The notes under the pieces are model-generated. The model searched no databases, was not told the origin of the DNA, and saw only the letters and a program-made list of their open reading frames with translations. Position numbers and translations under genes: made by a program. A stretch of 64,000 nucleotides of DNA from Lichenostomus cassidix (taxonomy: Eukaryota; Chordata; Aves; Passeriformes; Meliphagidae). Of the stretch, positions 35,125 to 49,000 are shown piece after piece (the first letter of the stretch is position 1; each line of letters starts with the position of its first letter). The stretch is from contig CM039182.1 in the NCBI GenBank assembly GCA_008360975.2, forward strand, positions 61,664,016 to 61,728,015, read 5' to 3'.

Positions 35125-38100
35125 CTAGTATTTTACAGCTGAGTAGATAACTAATCAAATGCAAAAGTATGTTAGTCTTAATTGTTTATTAATTATTTGT
35201 TCATTCCTCAACCTGTATATGTACATATAACATGTATTTTATATATTCTTCTCTTTTAAAATAATTTTATTTTGAAATTAAATTGCTTAAGTGGCAAATA
35301 GTAAATCTCAGCTCTTGTAGGTTTTTCCATCTTAATTAGAAGGTCTGTGTTTTCAAGTGTATGCTTTCAGTAGGTATACTTCTACATTTTCTTTAAGTGT
35401 TGGGTATTTTGTGGGATTTTTACATTTTTATTCTTGAGTGCATGTGTCAGCAATTCTTCTTGGTCTAGATCACATTTACTTTACGTATAGGATTTTAAAT
35501 TTTAAAAAGCAAAGATCTAATGGCTGTAGGAGCTCAAGTGTTAGTAATATTCTGTAACTTGGGAGGGTTAAGCATAAGCTGCATATACAGGATTTCTTGA
35601 GCATGTTCAGGCAGCTGTTCCTCCTTGCTGTCTCTTTTGCTTCATGTTTAATCCTAAGCTCAAGGATAATGATAGATTTGGTGATGCATCAAAGCAGGCA
35701 TACTCATACAATAAACTCATACTCATTTTTATTTTACATGCAGCTTTTCCAAGCAGAGCTCTACGTGTATTTGACAAACCAAGGTTTTCCTCACTTGTGT
35801 TAAATGTAAAACCTTAAACACTATAAAAGAATCTCGAACTACCCCCAAAATTGCAGAGTGCCACTTCCAAGCCTCAATAAGGATTTTGCTTAATGGTTGC
35901 CAGAAGGCTCTGTGCTTCACTCTTGATTTTGGGCTCTTGAGCTAAACTGTGTCTCAGAAGATTAGCCTCAGCCTGGAATTCTTATGATCAGCCAAAGTGG
36001 TAATTCAGTCAGATGGGGCAGGATTTTGGCAGTTGTAGATTAGCCAGGGAACACAATAAACATAAGAAGAAGTGTTTGTCATACCCAACTACGATTGCCA
36101 TCAAACATTGTGTTAGAAGTTCCAAACATATTTTCTGTTGGTTTTGTTACTGGGAAGCCATGTATTTAGCAGGGTTGCTTTCTAGCAAGCTATACTTAGA
36201 CTTTATGACAATGGTACAAGCTGTTCAGACACTGGAAAATAATTAATGTTCTTTGGATTTATGAGTTACTGTGTATAAAGCCCACGTTTGTTGTCTTGCT
36301 AACTTTCTTAGACTTCATTTATTATTCTGCTACAGATACAGGCAAAATAGATAGCAACTAAACATTGCTGATATGGTAAAGTAACAAGGAAAATTAATAA
36401 GAGATGTTTGCCTAAGAGCTACTGAAAGATAATCTTTTGTTTACCGATTAGCAACTTTCTCTTCCGCATGAGAGATTATATCTCTGAAGTAATGAACACT
36501 TTTGTGGACTTAACACCCCCTCTCCGCCTCTGCCAAACCTAGTGAGCAAAACTTCTGAAAGTTTTAAACAGCATGGGATGCTTCTTCAAAGCTGGGACAT
36601 ATGTGTCTGTCTTTCAGAAATTAGTTCAAGTTAAGTTTAATGTTGTTATAAAGGTTGAAGAAATTCCAGTGAGCCTTTGTTACAAATAAGAAAAAAAAGT
36701 GTAGAATGCATGAGGCTATCAGGTCAGACTGAAATGTAGTTTGTCTCTTTATCTTGGATAAAAGGTCTACTGAAGGCCCTCATGTGAGCACAACATTTAT
36801 ATGTACTTGAGGATAAGAAGAAGTAGCCTAAAGCAAAGAATCCACAGTAGTAGACATGAAAGAATTATTTCCAGAATTGCATTCTTCAGTAAGAAAATAC
36901 GTAAATTGGGTGATCTCTCCCCTTCCCCCCCAAATATTTTTGTTCAACAGTAATTTATAGGGTTCCACAAGTCCTTCCAGTTTGGTGGATTGTAATACAA
37001 GTTTGTGTTTGTAAAAATTGTCAGCTCAGAAAACAAGAAATAAAGCAACAAAGAGTTGTGCAATGGAATTACTTGAAATGAAAAGCTAAAGCCTGCTTAT
37101 GAGAATAGCCCCATGTATGAATATTTACGATTTGCATCCTTAGAGAGCAGACAAAAACCACCTACATTTATGCCAAATATTTGGATTGCGTTAATACAGT
37201 TACGATAGACTGCAGTTTCTATAATAAGTAGAAGAGTAAACTTTTTTATTTTTTAGGTTCTAAAGCATACAATAAAGCCATGCCTTATGATATTGTTAAC
37301 TTTCATGCATGTAGTATGTGGAAGAGCAAAAGAAATTGTGAAGAGTGAATTAAAAAATTCTACCATATCTTACGGGATGAAATATGTTAAAAAATGCAGC
37401 AAAGCCAACTGAAGTGTACATCACTGTAAATGTAATTATGCAGTAAGCTTTCTTTTTTGTGGTCTCATGGTCAACACTTGAGATGTTGTACTCCTTTCTT
37501 TGTATGTTGCTTGGACTACATACAACAGTAACAATGGTGCAGGGTAAATTTTGATTTCAAGGCTAGCTTAAAGTTAGTTGCTTAAAGTTACATAAACATC
37601 CCTTCTGCTAACTGGTACTAGGAAAATCTTTTCTCTGGAAATGGCAAAAATGAAGCAACCTCTTCTCGGAAAAAACAGCTCATATGATTGTTAAAAAAAA
37701 AGCCTGAAAATACTTCATAGGAAGTAATTTTTTAACTGGTCCATAAGTTCACTGTCATACTTGAAGACAAGGAAAAGTCACAGTCATATTCTATGGGAAT
37801 GGAAGTTTTCATAAATTACTGTATCTGAAGTTTTTGTGATGGGACCAAAACTAGTACTCCAACTTCTTTTTGTTATGATAATGTCTTCCATTTCCGTGTT
37901 ACTCAGGTCTCTGCTAAAATGTGGGGATTTATTATAAATATCTCAGTAATATAAGATCATTAATTAATCTGAGCATTAATTTTTCACATACTATCTGAAC
38001 CTTATATAGACAGCTTTCTTTTATATTTTTTTAATGACAAGTGATAATGCAGTCATTATGCAGTCTGAGCCTGCTGAATTTAGAGACATACAATATGCAG

Positions 38101-40669
38101 ACATGCAATAGCATTTGAAGATGGATGTTTTTCATGAGAGTGGGAATTCCATGGGTATCTTTTCAGGAGCTGAAATATTTGCCTGCTTTCTTGGAAAACT
38201 TCATTAACTAACTGTTTCTTTTGTGGTACTCTTCCAGAGTCACAAAAGTTTGTAGGCTGTGTGTCTTGTATTGTGCTTGCAGAGTACAAATATGGATTCA
38301 GTGAATCTTGTTGCCTTGGAGAAAGCAAGGTCATTGGTGACAGAGGAGAAGGGCGCTGAAGGCTTCTGCATTTGGTATGAAAAGCAACATATTGCTGCAT
38401 TCTTCTTATTCCAGCAAGACAGTGAGACACAACAGTCTAAGAACTTCAGGATTTTTGTATTAAGAAAAAGCAGAACACCCAAGAATAATAGATGCTACTG
38501 AGCTCTGACCAGCATTCTGTCATGTTGCCTTAGGAACTTAAATTTCTTTGTTTATTGGGGGTCGACAACTGCTCTGGGAAATTTGATATGTTAGCTATGC
38601 CATACAAATACCCCACTTGTTGAATGTAGTTAACATGGTAATAGTAATAGCCCTGATATAAATACCTCTGCTCTTTTTTTAGAAGTGTTACCACTGAGCA
38701 TGGCAAGAATATGTTTTAAGCACTGCCATAAAACTGCTAATTCTATGGCATTATTAGATAGAAAAATAAAAATATTTCTGTTTACACTGGCATGTTACTA
38801 TGGTTGCAGGCAGGCCTGGGTGATGTCAGGCCTTGGATCCATTGTGAGCATTTATTTAGGTAGTCATCTCCATGGAAACATTTGTTTGTTTTGATGTTAC
38901 TATGTGTTAAATTTTAAACAAATTTTTGTGGTTCTATACTGGATTGTTATTGGAGATTAGTTAAGCTACAGAAGCTTTGTAAATATACCTTACTCCCCGC
39001 CCTCTAAAATATTCATGGTAAAATATCAGGTGAAAGCATAATTGTCTTCTGAAATTCCATTAGCAGATCCTGATGTTGCTTTTGACGTGTTTTCTTGTTG
39101 CTGAGGAAGCCATATATTCTAAAGACCAGAAAACTCTCCTCCGTCTTTTTGAGAAAGGAAAGTTTTGTTCCCATGGAGAATCTTCACAACACAGTGTATT
39201 GTGCCCTGACTTTTGAGCAGACCCACCCGTGCTCTGTCCTCACTGTCTTGCATACTTGACTGTTTAGCCTAGTTCCCACAGCCTGGATCAGGTCTCTTCA
39301 GGAGCGCTTCTACCTCAGAACAACTGGGCCTTAATGCAGCAGTTCACCATGGCTGCAAGACTCTGGAAGAATTGAAATGGATAATGTTTGCTCTGAGAAT
39401 CTGGCAAGGAAACTTGGCAAGAATAGTACATGCTTTCCCCATTTGTCAACTGTAACATAATTGTTGTATTTTCTTTTATTGAATAATTATGATACTTCTT
39501 GCTTTCTTAATGTGTTTGAAGGGACTAGTACTTTGACACCTGAGCTCATTCAAAACACATATCTATCCATGAGGTTTCTCTGAAGTAAAGAGGCTTTAAC
39601 AGACATTTTTACTGAAGCCTCTCTTAAATTTTTTAAGTATGTAAATAGGTATGAAGTGGTCTTCATATATAAATGAAGCACATAGTAGTTGCAAGCTGTG
39701 TTTTACATCCCTAATGGAGAGATTCTTTTGATAATGACATAGAAAAGGATTTTTGTAATCCTACTTCATGCATGAAGTAGGCATAACAGTTAACTTTTGT
39801 AAATTAATATGTCTGCATCAGGAAATAAGTTTTAAGTGGTTATAGAACAATATGCAGAACAAAATCTATTTTGATAAGTCTCAGTCAAATTGTGAAGTTG
39901 TGTGTTTTTAGGTAGAAATGTAGGTAAGTTTCAACAGAAAGTGTTCTTTGCCACATCTATATTTTAATTAAAACTGGGGTCAAATTGCCATTCTTGCCCA
40001 AGGAGCCAAATGTAATGTTGCCATTTGCACTTTATCCTTCAAAAGCTTTTTATTTAAAAAACCAAAGCAGCTCTTCTTCCCCTTCTGCCAAGAGGCATAA
40101 ATTCTAAAAGTAAAACAGTGATTACATATGAGAAGGAAGATGGTTTTAAATTCACTTGCTGTTACACCTGCTTGTTTTAGGTGTGTATAATGGGTAAATT
40201 TTGTACCCATAACGATGTTTGCTAGTTGGGATTTTAGAAACACCATTTTGCATGAGCAGACATCACATGAAAACCTGTAGATGCAGTGGTGAGTGATTCA
40301 TTTCCCAGCTGATATGGAATGCTGAATGATGTCATACGCTGTACTATATATAGCCGCTTGTTTGGTATTTGCCACACGTTCTGGCATATTCCACTTGTAT
40401 GCTACAGGAGCTTCTACTGCTTTAGAGTAGAGGTGGGGGTTTTTTTGGGTTGTTTTTGCAGGTCAGCTTATTGCACCATCATTTAAAACCGCCTGGTTTT
40501 CACTTACAAAAGCAGCTATGTGAAATCTGCCTTAGTTTTACTAAGTAAACTAAGTAACAAGCAAATCTTTTCCAGACAGTTAAATGTCAATGTAGACTTT
40601 GATTTCATGGATTGAAGTTAAAGATGTTTGAGATGCAGAGAATGAGTCAGCCTTGTCTGCAGCAGCCAG

Positions 40670-41332
40670 GTGATTGTAAAGTGTAAGATCCTGAGAGGAA
40701 TGATCAAGATTAACAACAGAATTACAAACCTGAACATCAGAAGGGCGGATCTTGGCCTCTTCATTTTCTCTCTGGAAACTGCCCTGGAGAGTGGAGGTGC
40801 CCAGGAGAACTGGTTGGTCTTCAAGGCAGCTTCATCAGAGCACAAGAACAGTTCATTCCCTTGTGCAGGAAGTGGGGCAAACATGGCAACAGGCTAGCTA
40901 GAGTCTACATGGAGCATCTGACTGGGCTGGACCACGAGAAGGAGGCACACAAGAAACAGAAGCAGGGAGAGCCTTTGTTGGAGGAATAAAGCCCATGCAT
41001 GAAGAAACAGAGTGAGGTAAATTAAAGTTCAGGCCAATCAGCATAACCTCAGTCCGCAGGGAGGTTGTGAAGTAAATAATATTGGAAGTTCTTTCTCAAT
41101 GGACAATGGGCAAGAAGGTGATTTGGTGCAACCAGCATGGATTTGCAAAGGACAAGTCATGCCTGATTGACCTCGTTGCTTTCTCTGATAAAATGACTGA
41201 CACTGTGCGTAAAGGGGTGTAGTACACATTGATTATGGCAATGACTTGACCCCAGACACATCATCACCAGACTGGTGAGTAATGGGCCGGAGAGTGTGCC
41301 AGCAGTCTAGGAGGCAACTCTGCAGGTGATGG
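40670..41332 (+). mobile_element. CR1 LINE, ORF2-derived left part
   Basis: Sense-strand remnants of the CR1 second open reading frame are visible: a segment with GGCGGATCTTGGCCTCTTC (near 40744), then GGAGAACTGGTTGGTCTTCA (near 40803), and a reverse-transcriptase-region segment with GGATTTGCAAAGGACAAGTC and ATGCCTGATTGACCTCGTTG (41139-41178). Frameshifts, stops and internal deletions make it non-functional. It is continued after the inserted LTR at 41918. The left end is uncertain and may extend to about 40620. Confidence 0.75.
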
Positions 41333-41917
41333 TGTCAGTGTTGAGACTTAACCCCAACTGGAAAACAAACCCCATGCAGCCACTCTGTCTCCCCCACCAG
41401 CAGGATGGGGAAGAGAATCAGGAGGGTAAAAGTGAGAAAACTCATGGGTTCAATAAAGACGGTTCAATAGGAAAAGCAAAAACTGCTCACACAAGCAAAG
41501 CAAACCAAGGAAGTCATTCACCCCTTTCCATGGGCAGGCAGATGTTTAGCCATGCCCCAAAATGCAGGGCTCCATCATGCAGAATGGTGACTTTGAAAGA
41601 CCATCACTCTGAACATGCCCCACTGCCCCTTCCCAAGGCTTGTATGCTGAGCATGATGTCATATGGTATGGAATATACTATGGGTCAGTTTGGATCAGCT
41701 GTCCTGACTGTGTCTGTTCCCAACTCCTTGCACAGCTGCAGTCTCCTCGCTGGAGGAGCAGTAGGAAAAGGGAAGGCCTTGAAACTGTGTAAGTGCTGCT
41801 CAGCAATAACAAAAACATTTCTATATTATTAACACTGTTTTCCACACAAATCCAAAATACCAGTTCGTGCTAATCACTGTGAAGAAAATTAACTCTGCTT
41901 CAGCCAAAACCAACACA
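41333..41917 (-). mobile_element. Solo LTR inserted in CR1, minus strand
   Basis: A 585-bp block starts TGTCAGTGTTGAGACTTAAC and ends CAAAACCAACACA. It is bracketed by a perfect 5-bp target duplication, GATGG at 41328-41332 and at 41918-41922. It belongs to the same LTR family as the copy at 34.5-35.1 kb and is related to the split LTR at 5.9-7.8 kb, in reverse orientation. Read on the minus strand, promoter-side sequence lies at the right and the poly(A) region (complement of CAATAGGAAAAGC, about 41466) at the left. CR1 sequence flanks it on both sides, so the LTR is younger than the CR1 copy. The 168-codon open frame at 41326-41832 is an LTR artefact. Confidence 0.88.
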
Positions 41918-42190
41918 GATGGGGAAACTTCTGAAGGTGAGGTGACAGCAGTCCTTGCAGTGAGTGTGAGTTGTGGCAGCAAGGAAGGGTAGCTGTATCC
42001 TGGGCTGCATCAGTCAGCGTGTGTTCAGCAGGTCTGGGGAAGCGATCCTTCCCTTCAGCTTTGGCTTGTGAGACTGTATCTGGAGTGCTGTACCCAGTCA
42101 GGGGCTCCCCTGTGGAAGAAAGAGATTGATACACTGGAACGGGCCTGATGCCGGGCCACCAGCATGGTCAGGAGGCTGGTTGTGGTATGT
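41918..42190 (+). mobile_element. CR1 LINE, right part after the LTR insertion
   Basis: Sense CR1 sequence resumes with GTGTGAGTTGTGGCAGCAAG (near 41963). It goes on through TGTATCCTGGGCTGCATCAG (41993-42012), CTGGAGTGCTGTACCCAGTC (near 42081) and GGGCCACCAGCATGGTCAGG (42153-42172). These match the order of landmarks in avian CR1 elements. The copy breaks off before the usual 3' untranslated end, near 42190. Confidence 0.82.
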
Positions 42191-44138
42191 GGTGACCTGT
42201 GGGATAAAAATAAGTTTCTTTTTGCTCCTGTAGAGACAATAGAAATGAACTTTTTGTTCTGAAGTTAGAGTGGAAATTTCATAGGGAAAAAGGTGTATGT
42301 GTGTGTATGTATGTTGTTTACTCCTAAAATGCAGACATGAGCTAGAAACCCTTCATCTCATAAAGAGGATTAATTTATTATATATGTTGTAACTAGATAT
42401 ATTTAATCTGCTTAGGTGGGTAAAGCTACTGAAAGAATTTAGATGTGGTCTGCTTGGGATGTGATGCTGGCAAATGGAAGTGTGCTCCATCTGATGCAGT
42501 TTTTACCATTCCTCAACTTTTTTGTTTGTATTTCCTTAAACGACAATGGATTGACTTGGGAGACCCTAATTAATGTGTTCTTCACATTATCTGGAAGTTT
42601 AGGAAGACCATCTTACAAATGAGTTGAAAGAAGTCTCATTAAAGAATGGCCATTAAATCATCATCAAGATTAGTTAAAATGGTGTTACTGTCTAGCATAA
42701 TTGAAGTGGTGGTGTTTATCATTTTTGTTTGTGTGGCTGTGTCTGTGCACATGCTAAATGGAAGGAACATGAAAGAAATCCAGATAGTATTAGAAGCTTG
42801 ATCTCTGTTTCTGACTTTCTGCAGAGTTCTAATGCATGTGCATGTATTCCCACAAATTTAAAAACAAAGTAAATATAATTTTTGTATGGAATTCTGGTAC
42901 AATCCCCCCACCAAAAAAGGATAGACTTTCCCTTTGAATTTTTTTTCCATGTTACAATCATTTTTCAGTGCTCATTTTTACAAAGGTGGTGGATATTAGC
43001 AGCAGATGAATAATTTTCAAAACCTTGCTGAGACTGCGAATGTTGGTGCTGATTCTGCAGGCTCCCAGCACATTTTAGTTACATAAAGAAATCTCCATGG
43101 GAACTTTTTCTAGGAAGATGTGCTGTTAGATACAGAAGTTTTTATGGTTGAAGGGGCAAATGTAGGAAACCGTTGAGTTTCAGTGAGGAAAGCTGACTGC
43201 AGCTGACAGTGTAGCCAGGAGGACTGTGGCTAGGATGTTGTACCTTTCTGATGAGGGGTAACAAGAGCAGCTCACTTGCCACCATCCTTTTTGGCAGTAC
43301 AGGCACTGCCAGCACTGGTTACTGAAAAGACACACTCAGTCCCTCAGGCAGGAAGGGACTGTTTCTGTGCTCTCTGGACATTTGTAATTCAGGAAAGAAA
43401 AACAACCAGAAAACCCTACTGCAAGGTTTGCATCATTAAGTTTCCGCTTAAGCTGTGGAACAGCTTTAAATCAAACCCAAATCTTTCTCAGCGATGGCAA
43501 GCAGTGGAAAATATCTTCAGGCAAAGTTGTTTAAGTGGAGCCAAGAGTTCATTGTGAAAGGGAGGGCACTTGGTGTCTTGTTTTGAGTGTGTGATATTCC
43601 TGAAGTCCAGTAGGTTTTCTTGGTGCTTTTCCTTCCCAGGAATTGGTTCTGGAGATGCTTTTGGGAATGGTGCCACACTGCGTGCAGAGCTGCCCGGCAC
43701 AGCTCCCGCGAGCTTGCCGAGGGTTGTGCTGCTGCAGCAATGAGCCCCGTGCAGCTGCAAGTGTGTGGTGCTGCAGTGCCCTGCTTGTGCAGCCCTTTGC
43801 ACTGTGCCAGGTGCAGAGCTTTTGTGGCATTTGCTTGCGTTTTGAACTGTGAGCTTCATAAATGGGATGGTAACATGTGCTGACAGCAAATGAGGAGCAC
43901 TGGCTTGGCAGCACTGAATTGTCTTTCCTCTTCTTCTTTGCCTCTAAGTTTGTTCTGGAAGGTAAGGTTCTGAAAGTGTGGGAAATCTTTCAGTCTTACA
44001 CTGTTGCCTTATTTTCCTGATTGTGGCAGTACAATGCTCAGAAAAGCAAAAAGATTTCTAGTGTGCTCCTTTTCTAGGCAGAAATATAGAAAACTCTAAA
44101 GAAAGGGATAGGCCACCGCTGTCATCTGGTGAGCAGGA

Positions 44139-44170
44139 TGTCAGTTTATCTGTTTGTCAGTTTATCTGTT
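44139..44170 (+). repeat. Perfect 16-bp tandem duplication
   Basis: The 16-mer TGTCAGTTTATCTGTT occurs twice back to back (44139-44154 and 44155-44170), followed by a partial third unit (TGTC). This is a small intronic duplication with no recognised function. Confidence 0.9.
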
Positions 44171-45422
44171 TGTCTCTGCCAATACAGGAGATCATTGTAC
44201 CGCTTAGTGCCATTTGTGATCATGGGCACCAGCAGCTGCAGAGCGCTGGTGATCTTTGGCACCAGGCTGTGACTCTCATGACACATGACAGCACTTGCTT
44301 CATTGCCCAGATGTCTTGGATCTTTATTATATGCCCTTCAGTTGCAAGTACTGCTTAAAAATGAAAATAAGCTAACAAGTATTTTTTGTATTGTCAATAT
44401 GATATTTTTAATGGTATGTAAAAGACGCATCTGATAGCTTTTATATCCTTATAATTGTATATAAGATGTTTTTCTTGCAGTTAAGAACAGTTGATACAAT
44501 GATACTGTAACTCTATAGTAGTTCATTACAGCACAACTGAAAAATTTGTATAAGAAAACAAAATGTGTCTGTGCTTATTGGCTGGAATCTATCTCAGTTT
44601 TACAGGATCTCCAGATATACTCATTGCAGTTCCCAGTGCAGTACCAATTAACCCTGTAGTTAGCTGCTTTGTGATATTCGAGGTGTTTGTTACTCAGTGT
44701 GGGGTGTTTGTTAAACTTCTGAATGGAACCAACAGTGCTGAGAAGGGAGAGTTTATCTGACCCAGACCAGTGTGAGAGTAATATAAGAGGCTACTGATAA
44801 GAGGGTCATAGATTAGAGGGTGGGCAGCTCTTATTCATCATCATATGCAGTCTGTATTTCACAAAAAGGTGATGTGTGTTTGCGTCTGCTGGAACAAGCC
44901 TCTGTGGTATGGGCTGCCTTAACAGTGGTGGCTGCACTATTTACCATTGCTCTCCCATCATTTCCCATGCATAGCAGCCACTGCTGCTGCAGAGTAAGAT
45001 AGTTTGTGTCACCCATCCCTATTTTGATGCTTGTTATGGACTGTCTTCCTGTGTTGCAATTTGAAACAAGTAGTAAAGTTTCTTCCAAATTTAAGCTGTT
45101 TCTTTTTCTTCCTGTCATGGTTGCTGTATGGAACTAGATGCCTGGGGCATTTGTAATCCAAGCAGAGAGCAGCATGTGTCATTCTGTTGTCATTTGGTGT
45201 GGTGCCAACAGAAGGTTTTGTAGGTTTCTAAGCAGTATGCATTGATGAGTGTTTTCAGCTCTACAAGAAGGTTTCTAGGGAGGATGTTTTATTTGATTTT
45301 TTTGGTGCCTTTTTATTTTCAGAAAAAAATTAACAGGTGAGCTGGTATTCTTAAAAGAGCCTATAGGTAGGAAAAATAAGAAGAATGGAGTTTTTTGGCA
45401 TTTATTGGTTCTGTCTTTATTG

Positions 45423-45445
45423 TTATTATTATTATTATTATTATT
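45423..45445 (+). repeat. (TTA)n microsatellite
   Basis: About seven and a half uninterrupted TTA units in intron 2. Confidence 0.93.
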
Positions 45446-46022
45446 GTCTAAAAAGCTTTGTAGGTTGGGGGATAGGTTTCAAGTCTAATAGAACAACATG
45501 AGAAGGCATTGAAAGGCAGTATATTCAGAAATAAAGAATTTTGATTCTAGATGTCAAATGGTAGTGAACTGTCTGAGCTTTGAGTTCAGGACATTTTTCA
45601 TGATAATAATTAAAGATAATGAGCGGTGTCAATGCAAATCTAAAATTAATGACTATGATCTGATTAAATGTTTTTTGTTCCCAGTAAGTCTTGGTACTAG
45701 TTTAAAAGGAACAATGGAGATCATTCAATTTAGGTGATCCTTGAGAGGACCAATGCATTTGCCATGTGTTTCAGCAGTTCATCCTTTATTATCTAAAACA
45801 AAAATAGCATTACTTTTTTTCTAAGTCTTTATAGTAAAACCAAATGCAAGTTATTTCTTTATCTTTGCAGAAAAGCTGGGACTGTGCTGTCCTCTTCCAG
45901 ATAGGTTGCTTTTCTTTCATCACTTCACCTCAGCTGAGAGTAATGGGAGAGTTTTACATTATGCTGAAGTGGATGTTGTAGGTGGGAAAACTGTTGAACT
46001 AAAATGCACAGAACTTGCTTGA

Positions 46023-46041
46023 TTTTTTTTTTTTTTTTTTT
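46023..46041 (+). repeat. Poly(T) tract
   Basis: A run of 19 T within intron 2. No adjoining retroposed sequence was recognised on the minus strand. Confidence 0.93.
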
Positions 46042-49000
46042 CCAAGACAACAGGCTATGGCCTACTGGGACTCCCCTAACCAGATGAAGAATGTTATGGC
46101 AAGCATACTAGACAGTTAAACAAGCTGCTTGGTTTTCCTATTTCTGTACTGAATAGGATGAACTCTGTGTGCTGATTTAACATTCTGGTTTTGAGGCTGA
46201 CCTTAAAATCCAGCTGGCTGCATCTTCAGTCAACATTGGCCATTTTAAACCCTTTTAAATTTTTAAATTCCTTTCCTGATGTAGGTTTGTGTTCTGTGTC
46301 CAACAATACAGCATGCTTGGAAGATTGTTCCTTTTATTTCCCTTTTAGATGCTACACTCTGTTACCCAGTCATTGGCTTCCTTATGTCTTTGAATACTAA
46401 TCTGTGAAAGCCATAGTCCAGGTGGATAGTGAAGTGATGGTAACCTGAAGTAAACAGCAGAGATATATAAGAGCTATCAGACTTAAGAACTACCCATAGA
46501 GAACTGGATTTCTTTAATGTTAGGGAGCATTGGCTTGATATTATCTAACATGACGTTTGCTCTTTTTGGAGGGTTTTCAACTCAATTTATCAAAGCTTTG
46601 AGATAAAGAAGATGACAAGATATACTTTCTGGAGACAGTTGCCTAAATAACTTAGGCCAAGTGTTGATTAGATTTCTATATATGCTTGCCCCAGGTGTGA
46701 TCTCTTAGTCTTGGGAGCAGTCATTTGCTAAAGAGCACAGCTTCTGCAACACACATAGTGATTTTTAAAGGAGTTACAGTACTGACTAACCTCTCAATGG
46801 CATTGTTATATGCTGTTGTTTAAGAAAAGGAAGCATACAGAGTGTGCCTGATTTGCATGTACTCAGAAGATTTCTGGCCAGAATTTCTGCTTGTCATCTT
46901 TGTTGAGCTCCATTTGAAAATCTGGGAGTTTTTTTGAGCTTTGAAGTGTGAGAGGATTTGACTACTGATGCCTCTGAAGGAGTGGACGCCCTATAACTGC
47001 TGCAGGTTAGAAAGGCATAAAGACGTAGTTTTTGTAGATGTGATCTCAGAGCCTTGTTGACCAGTAGGTATAGGGTACTCTGTAGTTGTAGGATAAGATG
47101 TTCAGGAGTGCATAAAGCTTGCTTTGCTTGTGTTCTATTCTGTCAAACTTCGTTAAGTAATTGAAGGAGAGCATTAGCCTGAAACATTTGCTGTTGAATT
47201 CCTACTGGTTTTGCCATCCTTACTATGAGACATTAACCATAAATATATTCATCAATTACTTAAGCTAGTTTAAATTGACTGCTTGTATGAACATTCTTAA
47301 TGTAGAGCTTCTGTAATAAAAATGACCAACATGTAACCCTGTAAATATGGTTGTCAGTTTTGTGGTTTGGGAGATTTCAGAGTAGACCTGTGCAGGCTGG
47401 TATATGCAACACAAAGCATAAAAACAAACTGTGTAATATATACATGGCATTGTGGTAAACTATTGGTTTTGTACCATTGTGTTTTCTTGCAAGAGCCAGT
47501 TTTCAGCTGTTTATTATAGGTTGTGAAGATATACTTGACTTGCTGACGAACAGCGTCTACGCTATTGACAGTGCTGATGGAGGGTGAGAGACCATACATT
47601 GAATTAGATACCATGAAAATTCAGCAGTTCTCCTTATTCAGAAGATTTTGTGCCACAACTAAGTTAGCATGTACTTGGAAGGTAAGAGAGTTTTCTCACA
47701 TGCACTGGAATAAGAGCACAGAAGTCTAATACTAATTGCACCATTAACTGTCCACTATTTAGCAAACTCGCCCTTCTATACAAAACTTTATGGGACTAGA
47801 TACATTGAATATTCTTGAACCAAGATAGCAGTGGATGATAGTTTGGAGCAATACTTCGTAGCTTCTGCTGGTGAAATCAGAGGCTTTGAAGAAAACGTTA
47901 GTTTTTGAATTGAGATAGTAATTCAAGAAAAAAAGGATGTGAAGCCTCATTTTCTGAATGTAAGTAACTGAGAGCTGCTGGAGATTGCCAGTGTAAGAAT
48001 GTACTAACTCGTGTTTGGAAATGAGTCAGAAACTGCCCTTTCTATAAAGCAAAAGTCAAGAGGGCAGCGCATCTTACCCAGCACTGGCTTGATACCATCC
48101 TTCAATAGCTGCTGGTCTAAATAAGTTAGAGATTTCCAAAAGAGTGTATACTTTCACAATTCATTCCGACATCTTGGAGTCTTCCTAATTGTTCCTTGTC
48201 ATTTTTTTTTGTGATGATGGTGTCTGCAACTATGTGGGTAAACCTCCATTTATTGTAAATTTTTGTGTGTTTTGTATGGAGAAGTGTGATGTAAATGAGG
48301 GAATATCTGTACTAGTATCAACTGTCATAATTTTCTGCCTTTCTTCTGGATTGGTTTCAGATGCACGAGTCAGCACTGTAAAGACCGATACACAGATCTT
48401 TAATCCAGGGGAGGTGATAGATCCCCACAGAGAATTTGGTCACTCTCTGTTTATAGCTTTCACATTGTGCCAAGACATTATTGGCATGGTCTGTTCTGCA
48501 GATTCTGTGGCACAACAGAGAATTCCGTTTGGAAAATGTGTTCCCTGCTTTGGACACAGAGAGAGGATCAATCGTTCTCACCCAAGGAGTCAAAATGGCT
48601 TCTTTCTGAGGCTGGATGTAGCTTTATTGTAACTACCTGATTTCTAGAGGCTTTCTCTAGAGTTGAGATTTTTTTTGTCTGGAGATGGGTAAAACTCTGT
48701 GCTTTGCAAACCCTGTATTTTTTCTCTTCAAATTGATGCTTTGCCTATGTTGAATTATTTAGATCTCTGAGCTCATCGCATGCCCTTACTACTTGCGAGG
48801 TATACTGGGGCTTCCTGCAGGTGTTCTTGGTTATGATTAGTAGGGAGATCTTCATTCAGATTCAGGGTTACATTGCCAATTGCAGCAACCTTGTGTTGAC
48901 GTGGAAAGTGCCTAGAGATGGCTCTTGAGGTATACAAAATAAGTAAGTTATCAAATGCATTAGCTATTTTTTCCCTAAGCTGTGCAAAGGTAGATGTCTA

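Noticed and set aside
41326..41832. 168-codon + strand open frame
   Set aside because: It runs antisense through the solo LTR inserted in CR1 and matches LTR landmarks rather than a protein family.
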